A DNA stretch of 13,895 nt from Leptolyngbyaceae cyanobacterium M65_K2018_010 (GTDB lineage Bacteria; Cyanobacteriota; Cyanobacteriia; Phormidesmidales; Phormidesmidaceae): the NCBI GenBank assembly GCA_015295885.1, contig DVEE01000246.1, forward strand, positions 1 to 13,895. Direction: 5' to 3'. Shown here in pieces: positions 6,437 through 13,895 of this stretch. Both the position numbers and the translations under genes were made by a program. Numbering within the stretch: position 1 is the first letter of the stretch; every line of letters starts with the position of its first letter. The notes below the pieces were generated by a model. It searched no databases. It saw only the letters and a list, made by a program, of their open reading frames with translations, and was not told the origin of the DNA.

Positions 6437-7762
6437 CTAAAGGGGTTCCTCACTAAAGGGATAGGGGTTAGGGGGCAGTTCCCCTGGCCAACGCAGCAAG
6501 ACGACTTCTTCGCGCATTTGCTCTTGGGTCACGCTTGATAGGCGAGTGCGAAAGAGGTCGATACCCACCACCTCGTAGCCTAAACCCTGGGCAATATCGG
6601 CCAGTAGTTCCCCGGTGCGAATCATCACTTGCAGATAGGACTTTTGATCGCCCACGACGTAGGCCAGTTGCGCCCCAGGGCGGAGCAGGGTTCTTAAATC
6701 GGCCAGGTGCTTGGCCATGCCGCCAAAGTACAGTTTCACCGCTCGCGGGTAGAGGCGGGTAAAGCCGCTGGTTTTCCCCAGGGCTATTCTACGGGCTGCA
6801 ATGTCTGCCGCTAAACGTTGAATTTCTGGGTGTTTAGCCACCCAGCGGTCATCCTGGTCGGCCGTATAGACATTACGGCTGTTAGACCGAAGCAACCCTT
6901 CTTTCAGGCGGCGCAAATCCGCTTTACTGTTGAGAAACCCCAGCAGGACGGACTCTAATCGGGTGGTGCGGGTGTAGTCTTTCTCGTTGGGGTAGGGGGG
7001 TGAGGTAATGACCGCATCGATGGAGTGGGGCGCGATTACCCCCAGCAGTTGACGAGCATCGGCGGTATGGATTTGAGCCGGAGTGTCGTTGAGGGTTTGC
7101 AGAATGGCAAGGTCCTCGGCCATTTGGGTCACTTCCTGCCACCAGGCTTCCACCACCGGCGCATCCAGTTTGGGCTTACCCAACCCCACCTCTGGGCCAA
7201 AACGAAGATTACTGATGGCAGGCGTCAGGGCCTTGGCCAGGGCTAGCTTATAGTGCTGGCGATAGGGCCGGGAAGGATGGCGATTAATGTGCTCCAGCAA
7301 AATTAAGGTTTTATGGAGGGGCAGGGGACTGATGGAATTGCCCAGGAGAAGTTGCTGCTGGGCCTCTGAAAGAGGCTTGAGGGACTCCCCAGGGGTGGCG
7401 ATCAGCCTGGCCGTTGCCTGACTAATTTGGTGGGCCAACCGGAGAAATTTCGAGGGGTCAGGGGACCAGTCGATCTTGACTGAACCGGCAAAGCCCGCCA
7501 TGGGATTAGCTTCTACACCGATACTCGGAATGCCTAGTTTTTTAGCCTCAACTACGGTGGTGCCGGTGCCACAGAAGGGATCGAGCAGGTGGTGGTGGTG
7601 GGTCAAGCCAAATCGATGGATGTAGTTCCGAACTAAGTGGGGGGGAAAGGAAAGGATAAAGCGATACCAGCCGTGGGCGGGGCGATCGCGATCGCGCATC
7701 TGGTTGGATTCGGCTTTGTGCGCCCTGGAGGAGGGATCGGCTGGGGCTGACGGAGTCTTCAA
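6437..7762 (-). CDS. Orphan SPPY-type DNA methyltransferase (probable N4-cytosine)
   Basis: This is a 441-residue S-adenosylmethionine-dependent DNA methyltransferase. Motif I is DPFCGTGTT (61-69), followed by GVEANPMA (82-89), where the acidic residue contacts SAM. The catalytic motif IV is SPPYPNEKDY (254-263). The order is motif I before motif IV, with an insert of about 180 residues between them. SPPY is typical of N4-cytosine enzymes, whereas adenine enzymes more often carry (D/N)PPY. No restriction endonuclease, specificity subunit or vsr gene is next to it, so it looks like a solitary modification enzyme. Target sequence cannot be read from the protein. In Synechocystis 6803 a solitary enzyme (M.Ssp6803II) makes N4-methylcytosine in GGCC, and this might be a relative, unverified. 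The start is uncertain between TTG 7762 and ATG 7699 (MRDRDRPAHGWYRF), which removes a poorly conserved-looking leader. Neither has a clear Shine-Dalgarno. Confidence 0.88.
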   Translation of the reverse strand: MKTPSAPADPSSRAHKAESNQMRDRDRPAHGWYRFILSFPPHLVRNYIHRFGLTHHHHLLDPFCGTGTTVVEAKKLGIPSIGVEANPMAGFAGSVKIDWSPDPSKFLRLAHQISQATARLIATPGESLKPLSEAQQQLLLGNSISPLPLHKTLILLEHINRHPSRPYRQHYKLALAKALTPAISNLRFGPEVGLGKPKLDAPVVEAWWQEVTQMAEDLAILQTLNDTPAQIHTADARQLLGVIAPHSIDAVITSPPYPNEKDYTRTTRLESVLLGFLNSKADLRRLKEGLLRSNSRNVYTADQDDRWVAKHPEIQRLAADIAARRIALGKTSGFTRLYPRAVKLYFGGMAKHLADLRTLLRPGAQLAYVVGDQKSYLQVMIRTGELLADIAQGLGYEVVGIDLFRTRLSSVTQEQMREEVVLLRWPGELPPNPYPFSEEPL

Positions 7763-7955
7763 GGCTTGTTCAGAAGAGAGAATTAGGGGAAATGGGGATT
7801 TGGATGACCCTGACTCAAACAGCTAGGGCGGTAGGGCAAACCCTGAGAGTAATAGTACAGGTATTCTACCCGAGTATGACCAGGTCGACCCAGGGAGTTA
7901 AAGAGCTAAGGCCCGTAAGGCCGTAAGACCACGATTAGCGCCTCATGTTCTGGTG

Positions 7956-7972
7956 GCCTACCTGGGGCAGGC
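7956..7972 (-). terminator. Small hairpin at the GUN4-like gene stop
   Basis: On the minus strand GCCTGCC and GGTAGGC can pair (one G-T wobble) around a 3-nt loop, immediately after and touching the stop codon. No T-run follows. Nothing else notable was seen in the 209-bp gap before the methyltransferase gene. Confidence 0.2.
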
Positions 7973-8568
7973 TAAAGCTCGCAGGTAAATAGCCGCACTA
8001 AAAAATAGTTGACCATCTTCGCCCCGTAGGGGGAATCCCACCAGATGACCGGGTAACAACCTACCGGGTCATTCAGGCTATGGGGAGCCTGGTCAATGGT
8101 CTTCCACTGGTCATTTTCCCGCCAGCCCAGGTGATCACCCAGCCGACGGAGCAAGGTGAGATCTTGGGACAGAGCAGTTTCTAGGCTGCCGCCCACCTCC
8201 TGGTAAAGGCGGAGTTGAATGCTGAAGCCAAACCGCCCGCCGGTGTAGGTGGTCCAGAGCCGGTCAATCACCCGCAAGACACTACAGGGGAACTGCTTCA
8301 CCGCATCGGGAGTGAGTTCTTCGCGGTCTAAAGTGCCAGCTTCTTGCAGCAAAACATGGAGGGTTTCTTCGTCCGCTTCCCGAAGTTTGCCCGTTTTCAG
8401 CAGCAGTTGTAGAGGTTGGTACCGTTCTACGTCGGTCACCAGAGTCAGGGCATCCTCTAACCGAGCAATGCGCTCAGCTAAACCTTGTTGGATAAAGGCT
8501 TCCAGTTTGGCTTCGATGTCGCTTAAGCGATGAGCCAGATTGTGCAGTTGCTCGTTTTCAAAATCCAT
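7972..8568 (-). CDS. GUN4-domain protein with N-terminal coiled coil
   Basis: GUN4 proteins bind porphyrins, and the main one stimulates magnesium chelatase in chlorophyll synthesis. Cyanobacteria carry several further GUN4-domain proteins of unknown role. In this 198-residue protein residues 1-45 form a heptad-rich helix (LHNLAHRLSDIEAKLEAFI). The GUN4 region then starts with YQPLQLLLKTGKLREADEET (50-69) and continues with FPCSVLRVIDRLW (93-105) and GRFGFSIQLRLYQEVGG (111-127). It ends with LGWRENDQW and FLVRLFTCEL. The position that reads GHLP in classical Gun4 appears as GCYP (170-173), so porphyrin binding may differ. The short coiled-coil leader instead of the helical bundle of Gun4 itself suggests an accessory paralogue, not the chelatase cofactor. 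ATG 8568 has no strong Shine-Dalgarno. Neighbours on the same strand give no clear functional link. Confidence 0.82.
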   Translation of the reverse strand: MDFENEQLHNLAHRLSDIEAKLEAFIQQGLAERIARLEDALTLVTDVERYQPLQLLLKTGKLREADEETLHVLLQEAGTLDREELTPDAVKQFPCSVLRVIDRLWTTYTGGRFGFSIQLRLYQEVGGSLETALSQDLTLLRRLGDHLGWRENDQWKTIDQAPHSLNDPVGCYPVIWWDSPYGAKMVNYFLVRLFTCEL

Positions 8569-8650
8569 GGACTGTCTGGAGAACTGTATCCATTCAAAGT
8601 TGACTAGGCGCCTGGGTCAAGCGGGCCTGCTCAAAACATCTCCTGGGTAG

Positions 8651-8795
8651 GGTGAGTAGGTGCAATTAAATAGAACATGGGGTTGGGGGTGGACCCCCGG
8701 CCTAAGGACTGCGTGGTGAGCCGCTCAGCCGAAGGACGCAGCCCCCCAACTCCCTGCTTACAATTCTTTTTAAGAAGAATTAGACTCACCTACTG
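8651..8795. repeat. Highly self-complementary intergenic element
   Basis: AGTAGGTG (8655-8662) and CACCTACT (8787-8794) are perfect terminal inverted repeats. Inside, GGGGTTGGGGG (8679-8689) pairs with the C-rich run at 8743-8753, including one wobble. CTGCGT (8709-8714) pairs with ACGCAG (8736-8741). AATTCTT (8762-8768) pairs with AAGAATT (8775-8781). GGGGG can alternatively pair locally with CCCCC at 8694-8698. The element starts 10 bp beyond the RND permease stop and fills most of the 236-bp gap. It resembles a MITE-like intergenic repeat or a structured 3' UTR. Copy number elsewhere is unknown. Confidence 0.5.
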
Positions 8796-8804
8796 AGATT
8801 CCGG

Positions 8805-11800
8805 TTAGGTCAGGGGTTCACCCTCTTGATTCGGTTGCAGAGCGCTGCGGTCTGAGGCTAAGGCGACGGACTCTTCAGCGGGTTGGGTTTTAGAGGATCC
8901 CGAAACGGAGGAACCGGCCTTGGGGGGCGGGCCGAAAAAGATGCGCTCCGATAGGCCCTTAAGCACCACATAAAGGACCGGCACGACCAGCAAGCTGAGT
9001 ATCGTTGCCACCAGCAGCCCGCCAAATACGGTAAAGCCTACGGACCAGCGGCTGACGCTACCGGCACCGGTGGCAATCAGCAAGGGGAAGAAGCCCACCA
9101 GGGAGGAAATGGCCGTCATGATAATGGGACGAAACCGTTGCTCGGCGGCGGCGATGGCCGCGGCTAAGAGGCCGAGTCCCTGGGCGCGAGCCTGGTTAGC
9201 AAACTCCACAATCAGGATGGCATTTTTGCTGGCCAAGCCAATCAACATCACCATCCCCACCTGGGCATAGATATTGAGCTCTAACCCCCGGAAAAAGAGG
9301 AAAACCAGGGCACCCAAAATGGCCAGCGGAACAGTGAGCAAAATAATAATCGGGTCAATATAGTTTTCGTACTGGGCCGCCAGCACCAAAAAAACCACCA
9401 CGACGCCCAGGCCAAAAATAATGCCCGCCAAACCGCCCGAGGCAATTTCCTCCTTAGCAGTGCCCTGCCAAGCCTGCCCCACCACCGGCAGGGCGGCCTG
9501 CTGGTAGGCCTGGGTCATCGCCTGAATCAGTTGGCCAGAACTGGCTCCCGGCGCCCGAATGCCCTCCAGCTTGATCGAGCGCAGCAGATTGAAGTGGTTC
9601 AGCGTCGAGGGCCCCACCACCTCTCGCTGAGTGGCCACCTCACTCAGGGGCACCATACTACCGGACTGCGATCGCACGTAGATATTGTTAATGTCCTCCG
9701 GTTGGTTGCGGAAGGGGGCATCGGCCTGAACATAGACCCGGTAGTTACGCCCGCCAAAGGTAAAATCATTCACGTAACGGGATCCCAGGTAGGTACTCAC
9801 GGCGGTCAGGGCATTGTCTATATTCACATCCAGGGCTTTGAGGCGATCCTGGTCAATGTCTACCTGAATTTGAGGCGAACTGGCCGTGAACTGGGTAAAG
9901 ACCCCGGCCGAAGCAGGGGATTGATTGGCCAGACCGATGATGTCGAAGGCATTGGCTAAAAAGTCATCAATGCTCATCTGATTGCCGCTGCGATCCAGAA
10001 GTTGCATCTCCATGGCCCCCGTAGGGCTAAATCCTGGTACAGGCGCCGCGTTGAACGCAATCACCAGGGCCTCTTGAATTCCCTGCAGGGAGGCATTGAC
10101 CCTAGGGAGCAGCGCCATGGCCGAGGATTCTGCCCCGGGGCGATCCGCCCAGGGGGCCAGGGTGGCAAAAAAGACACCGCGATTAGGAGAGGGCCCATCA
10201 AAGCCAAACCCAGTCAATAGAAAGGTACTCTCTACCTCGGGAAACTGGGAAATCGCCTCATTGACCTGGGCCATGACCCGCTTCGTATACTCTAGGGAAA
10301 CCCCATCGGGAGCCTGCACAATGCCCAGGAAATAGCCCTGGTCTTCCTCTGGCACAAAGCCCGTGGGCACCAGCCGAAACATTAGGGTCATCAGGAGCAA
10401 CCCAGCGATAAACACGGCCAGAACGGCATAGCGCAGCCGAATTAACACCCGCACCAGGCGGCGGTAGCGCTCCACCAGCCAGACCAGGCCCTGATTGAAG
10501 CGGTTAAAGAACCCAGACAATAGCGGGCCACCGTAGCCCCCCGGCGGTCGAGGTCGCAACAGCAGGGCCGACATGGCCGGGGAAAAACTGATGGCATTAA
10601 AGGTCGAGACCAGGACGGTAAAGGCAATGGTGAGGGCAAACTGCTGGTAGATTTTGCCCGTACTGCCGGGGAAAAAGGCCACCGGGATAAACACCGCCAT
10701 TAACACCAGCGAGGTAGATACCACTGCGCTGGATAATTCCTGCATGGCATCCAGGGCCGCCAGGCGGGGCCGCATGCCCTGGTCAATTTTGGCTGAGATC
10801 GCCTCCACAATGACGATCGCGTCATCCACCACCAGCCCCGAGGCCAGAATCAAACCGAACAGGGTCAGGGTATTGATGGAAAAACCAAAGGCCAACAAAA
10901 AGGCCATCGACCCAATCAGTGCCACCGGAATGGCAACGGCCGGCACAATGGTCGCTCGCCAGTCCTGCAGGAACAGGAACAAAATCAGCAGCACCAGCAA
11001 TACCGCTAAGGCTAGGGTAAAGCCCACCTCCCGCAGCGACACCTGGACAAAATCGGTGGTATCAAACACAATATCGGCCTTTAACCCCGGCGGAAAGCTG
11101 CGCTCTAGCAACGCCATGCGATCCCGTACCGCCGTGGCCACATCTAGGGCATTACTACCTGGTAACTGATAGACCAACAGCCCCGCCGCCAGCTTTTCCT
11201 GGGTTTTTACATCAAAGCTGTAGTCCTCTGAGCCCAGCTCAGCCCGACCAATATCCTTAAGGCGAATCAGGGTGCCGTCTGAGCCTACCCGCACCACTAA
11301 ATTTTCAAACTGGGAGGCTTCCTGCAGGCGACCCGGCAGCCGCACCGTGAACTGAAAGTCCTGGTCACCATTAGTCGGGGGAGCTCCGATCGACCCGCCC
11401 CCTAGTTGGATATTTTGCTCCCGCAGAGCATCGACCACATCCTGGGGAGTGAGTTGCTGGGCTGCCAGGGCGGACGGGTCTAACCATAACCGCATGGCAT
11501 AATTACCCGCCCCAAACACCAGGGCGTTACCCACCCCACTCAACTGTTTGATCTCATCCAGTACAAATAGGTCGACATAGTTGTTGAGAAACAGCGCGTC
11601 GTAGCGATCGTCGTCGGTAAAGAACCGATAGACCAGCAGAATACTGGGAGACTGCGCATTCACCCGTACCCCCAGTTGAGTCACCTGGCTGGGCAATAGG
11701 GGCTCAGCTCTGGCTACGCGGTTTTGCACATCTACCTGGGCAAGATCCCTACTACGCCCCGGTTGGAACACCACATTGATGGTGCTTTGGCCTGTATTGG

Positions 11801-12062
11801 TACTGCTGGAGGTGATGTAGTCCATCCCCTCCACGCCATTAATTTCCCGCTCCAGCACCGTGGTTACCGTGCTTTCAACGGTTGCCGCATCAGCGCCAGT
11901 GTAGTTGGCACTCACCTGAATTTGTAGGGGAGCAATTTCGGGCAGTTGCTCAATCGGCAGCAGGGGAATGGCAACGCCACCAATCAGCACAATCAGCAAA
12001 CTGCACACCGTGGTGAGTACCGGACGTCTGATAAATAAATCGGCAATGGAAAAAATTGCCAT
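8805..12062 (-). CDS. RND efflux permease, AcrB/MexB (HAE1) type
   Basis: This is a 1085-residue inner-membrane proton antiporter that exports hydrophobic or amphiphilic compounds as the trimeric pump of a tripartite efflux system. It opens with the family signature FIRRPVLTTV. Its first transmembrane helix is followed by a large periplasmic domain (about 35-340). A second half repeats this organisation from about 540. Proton-relay residues are present: D413 and D414 in GLVVDDAIVIVEA, K946 in GLASKNAILIVEFANQ, and R976 and T983 in RFRPIIMTA. These match D407, D408, K940, R971 and T978 of AcrB. A polar cytoplasmic tail of about 45 residues ends the chain. The gene looks intact. It lies 65 bp after the adaptor gene in the usual adaptor-permease order, but that adaptor is frame-disrupted. 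No outer-membrane TolC gene is in the window. Substrate cannot be predicted. Confidence 0.95.
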   Translation of the reverse strand: MAIFSIADLFIRRPVLTTVCSLLIVLIGGVAIPLLPIEQLPEIAPLQIQVSANYTGADAATVESTVTTVLEREINGVEGMDYITSSSTNTGQSTINVVFQPGRSRDLAQVDVQNRVARAEPLLPSQVTQLGVRVNAQSPSILLVYRFFTDDDRYDALFLNNYVDLFVLDEIKQLSGVGNALVFGAGNYAMRLWLDPSALAAQQLTPQDVVDALREQNIQLGGGSIGAPPTNGDQDFQFTVRLPGRLQEASQFENLVVRVGSDGTLIRLKDIGRAELGSEDYSFDVKTQEKLAAGLLVYQLPGSNALDVATAVRDRMALLERSFPPGLKADIVFDTTDFVQVSLREVGFTLALAVLLVLLILFLFLQDWRATIVPAVAIPVALIGSMAFLLAFGFSINTLTLFGLILASGLVVDDAIVIVEAISAKIDQGMRPRLAALDAMQELSSAVVSTSLVLMAVFIPVAFFPGSTGKIYQQFALTIAFTVLVSTFNAISFSPAMSALLLRPRPPGGYGGPLLSGFFNRFNQGLVWLVERYRRLVRVLIRLRYAVLAVFIAGLLLMTLMFRLVPTGFVPEEDQGYFLGIVQAPDGVSLEYTKRVMAQVNEAISQFPEVESTFLLTGFGFDGPSPNRGVFFATLAPWADRPGAESSAMALLPRVNASLQGIQEALVIAFNAAPVPGFSPTGAMEMQLLDRSGNQMSIDDFLANAFDIIGLANQSPASAGVFTQFTASSPQIQVDIDQDRLKALDVNIDNALTAVSTYLGSRYVNDFTFGGRNYRVYVQADAPFRNQPEDINNIYVRSQSGSMVPLSEVATQREVVGPSTLNHFNLLRSIKLEGIRAPGASSGQLIQAMTQAYQQAALPVVGQAWQGTAKEEIASGGLAGIIFGLGVVVVFLVLAAQYENYIDPIIILLTVPLAILGALVFLFFRGLELNIYAQVGMVMLIGLASKNAILIVEFANQARAQGLGLLAAAIAAAEQRFRPIIMTAISSLVGFFPLLIATGAGSVSRWSVGFTVFGGLLVATILSLLVVPVLYVVLKGLSERIFFGPPPKAGSSVSGSSKTQPAEESVALASDRSALQPNQEGEPLT

Positions 12063-12126
12063 GGGCGCTTAACCAAGAACGTAGGATCAAACCAGATAGA
12101 CGGGCGGGAAAGGGACAGTCAAACTC

Positions 12127-13274
12127 CTAAAACGGTGAGGACGAAGCCTGAGTTTCAGATTCGATCGGCACTCCATCCTGGAGCTTGAGAATATTACTAA
12201 TCACCACCCTATCTCCGGCATTGAGACCGTCTAGCACTTGGTAGTTATTGCCCTGCATAGCCCCTAACTGCACCGGCCGCTGGGAAGCTACCTGCTGGGT
12301 TTTGCCATCCCCGGCGGCCTGGGACGCAGATTACCGGCCTCGTTGGGAAAGCGAGCCTTGACCAAAACCGTCTGCAAGTTGGTGTTCACATCGGGGGAAA
12401 CAAAACTGATGCTGCCGGTGGATAGGGAATTGCCCGTGTCCGGATCGATCAGCTCTACGGGCAGACCGGTACGGAGTTGACTGGTACGGACCGCGGGAAC
12501 CTGAATGCGTAAAAATAGCTCCTGATTTTGAATGATGGTGGTAATGGTTTGGCCAGCATTGACAAAGTCGCCGATCCGCAGGGTCATATCCCCCAGGAGA
12601 CCGGCCACCGGGGCGGCGACCTGTTTCAGTCCTAGGGTTTCCTGATTGACGTTGATCTGGGCCTGGGCCTGATTAAAGTTAGCGTTGGCCTGCTGCAGTT
12701 GGGCCTGGGCCGTGCGTAAATTCTCCTCCGCCTGGGTTTGGGCGGCTCGCGCCACCTCCAGGTTGGTGCGGGCGTTGTCTAAATCTCGCTGGCTGAGGGC
12801 TCCACTGACCGCCAGTTGCTGAGTGCGGCTGAATTCTGCTTCCGCCAGCTGTACCTCGGATCGGGTGCGAGCAATATTGGCCTGGGCTGATTCCACCTGG
12901 GCCTGGGCGGCATCGCGGCCAAACCGAGCCGCCTCCGCTCCGGCCTGGGCTCCGGCCACTTCCGCTTGCGCCTGATCGGGCCGGAGTTGAAGGATCGGCT
13001 GCCCAGGCCTGACTACACTACCGGAGCTGACGAAAACCTGAGTAACTCGCCCCGCCACTTCAGGCCTCAGATCCACCCGCTGTTCTGCCTCTAGAACCCC
13101 AATAAACTCCGAGCTATCTTCCAGGGTGCCAGGCTGCAGCAATTGGGTTTGCACCGGCACCGCTGGAGGCGCCATCATTTGAGGTGGCTGACCACCACAG
13201 GCTACGCCTAACCCAGAGAAGAGAAACACCATGCCCGCAGCTTGAAGGGGGCGATTAAGGTCTAGAAAAGGCAT
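12127..13274 (-). pseudogene. RND membrane-fusion adaptor, frame-disrupted by an internal deletion
   Basis: This would be the periplasmic adaptor (AcrA/MexA family) linking the RND pump to an outer-membrane channel. From ATG 13274 the intact part has 328 residues, and longer in-frame starts (13301, 13445) lack a signal sequence. A lipoprotein-like signal ends at C26 (GLGVAC). One lipoyl half lies around EVAGRVTQVFVSSGSVVRPG (72-91). A Gln/Ala-rich coiled-coil hairpin (about 102-210), the second lipoyl half (VAAPVAGLLGDMTLRIGDFV) and a beta-barrel start follow. After AGNLRP (about 12321-12323) the frame reaches an early stop at 12288. The expected barrel end, GQFVRARV-like and onward to TFVFV, is missing. 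The membrane-proximal end (QAAGDGKTQQVASQRPVQLG onward, 64 codons, stop at 12127) is in another frame. The missing DNA must be 1 mod 3 in length, roughly 110 bp by family comparison. It could be a real mutation or a sequence error. Confidence 0.85.
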
Positions 13275-13324
13275 AGGTGGATTGAGAATTCCAATCCCCA
13301 TCTTACGGCAGAGACTAAACCAAT

Positions 13325-13369
13325 GGGTAAAGCCGGTTCTAAAGGTGAGGTTCACCCCTGGCTTTACCC
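13325..13369. promoter_or_regulatory. Perfect 10-bp inverted repeat upstream of the efflux adaptor
   Basis: GGGTAAAGCC (13325-13334) and GGCTTTACCC (13360-13369) are exact complements around a 25-nt spacer, which itself contains GGTGA (13344-13348) with TCACC (13352-13356). The element lies about 50 bp before the adaptor start and about 115 bp after the ccsA stop. It could be an operator for a repressor, a leader RNA hairpin, or the end of the ccsA transcript. A T-tract is lacking, so a terminator role is weakly supported. No regulator gene is adjacent to suggest a partner. Confidence 0.45.
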
Positions 13370-13485
13370 CTCTCAGGCAATACCGTGGGCTGAGGCCTAG
13401 GAATACTGAGGCTTTGGATGCAAGGTTCCCAGAGAGGGCCTTCAATCTGTCTTGCCGACTCCCAGTGAGGTGGATGGAAGGCTAT

Positions 13486-13895
13486 CTAGAAAAACCAGCC
13501 GTAGCTATGCAACCCCTTGCCCAGGATATTCACACCCAGGTAGCAGACCCACACCACGACGAACCCGGTGGCGGCCAGAATAGCCGGGCGGCGGCCTTGC
13601 CACCCTTTGGTGATGCGAGCATGCAGGTAGGCCGCAAACACTAACCAGGTAATCAGGGCCCAGGTTTCTTTGGGATCCCAACTCCAGTAGGCCCCCCAGG
13701 CTTCGTTGGCCCACACCGCTCCGGCAATGATCCCGATGGTGAGCAACGGAAAGCCCAGGCCAATCATGCGGTAGCTGATGTTGTCCAGGGTATCGGCTAG
13801 GGTCAAACGCTGGGGGGTGAGCTTGAGGGCAGGAGAGGTCTGAAGAACCTGGGGTTTTTCCAAAACAATGGTTCCACCGCCGCCCTGGGCGACCT
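13486..13895 (-). CDS. ccsA: Cytochrome c assembly protein CcsA (Ycf5 type), 3' part only
   Basis: This is the C-terminal 136 or so residues of the system II cytochrome c maturation protein, which with Ccs1/CcsB delivers haem to the lumenal side and attaches it to apocytochromes. The reading frame stays open to the right edge of the window, so the start lies outside. The haem-handling WWD-type motif is WGAYWSWDPKETWALITWL, followed by YLHAR. The end, LGVNILGKGLHSYGWFF, is near-identical in style to plastid ycf5 products. Conserved histidines are visible in LHAR and LHSYGW. Three or more transmembrane helices are present in the visible part. Database names vary, and the same family is also called CcsB in some pipelines. 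It is followed by a 211-bp gap before the efflux adaptor, so co-transcription is uncertain. Confidence 0.93.
   Translation of the reverse strand, partial: VAQGGGGTIVLEKPQVLQTSPALKLTPQRLTLADTLDNISYRMIGLGFPLLTIGIIAGAVWANEAWGAYWSWDPKETWALITWLVFAAYLHARITKGWQGRRPAILAATGFVVVWVCYLGVNILGKGLHSYGWFF

Noticed and set aside
9531..9959. 142-residue plus-strand open frame opposite the RND gene
   Set aside because: It is fully antisense to conserved permease sequence, with no start signal and no recognisable domain.
10654..11169. 171-residue plus-strand open frame opposite the RND gene
   Set aside because: It is antisense to a well-supported RND permease, with Ser/Thr/Arg-rich low-complexity content typical of a shadow frame.
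12288..12340. Programmed ribosomal frameshifting to join the two adaptor frames
   Set aside because: No slippery run is seen at the junction. Homology expectation shows a missing segment, so a frameshift alone would not restore a normal protein.
13310..13380. TTGCCTGAGAGGGG on the minus strand, recalling the CTGAGA of TPP riboswitches
   Set aside because: The other conserved TPP-aptamer segments are absent, and the downstream gene is an efflux adaptor with no thiamine link.
1..13895. CRISPR array, tRNA, rRNA or insertion sequence
   Set aside because: No regularly spaced identical repeats, cloverleaf with CCA-proximal arms, rRNA core or transposase motif was found on either strand.

Overview
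The window looks like a piece of chromosome from a cyanobacterium, probably a GC-rich filamentous or Leptolyngbya-like lineage. The evidence is at least eleven copies of the HIP1 octamer GCGATCGC, a psb35-type photosystem II assembly gene, a ccsA (Ycf5-type) cytochrome c assembly gene and a GUN4-domain protein. The genus-level guess is inference only. No tRNA, rRNA, CRISPR array or transposase gene was found.

Layout, left to right. Positions 1-228 hold no gene but contain a structured, repeat-rich element flanked by a degenerate direct repeat. Next, on the minus strand, is psb35 (229-462). It has a perfect Shine-Dalgarno sequence, a leader hairpin and, about 100 bp upstream, three half-sites resembling the HLR1 element bound by the light-stress regulator RpaB. 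Also on the minus strand is moaA (812-1798), for molybdenum cofactor synthesis. The plus strand then carries a tight three-gene cluster: a flavin disulfide-reductase-like protein that lacks the redox cysteines (2024-3472), a large membrane protein combining pentapeptide-like repeats, a helix-hairpin-helix domain and a multi-helix C-terminus (about 3602-5755), and 5-formyltetrahydrofolate cyclo-ligase (5756-6355). A strong hairpin separates this cluster from the genes converging on it.

From 6437 to the right edge everything is on the minus strand. In coordinate order these are an orphan SPPY-type DNA methyltransferase, a GUN4-domain protein, an RND efflux permease, its membrane-fusion adaptor, and the 3' end of ccsA. 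Adaptor and permease form a classic two-gene efflux operon. However, the adaptor reading frame is broken: residues expected after NLRP are missing and the remaining C-terminal 64 codons are in another frame. This is either a pseudogene or a sequence/assembly error.

The most interesting items are the HLR1-like array at psb35, the lesion in the efflux adaptor, the self-complementary 140-bp element at 8651-8795, a 10-bp perfect inverted repeat between ccsA and the adaptor, and the unusual pentapeptide/HhH membrane protein with its non-canonical flavoprotein neighbour. I did not see a clear novel multi-gene defence or mobile system.
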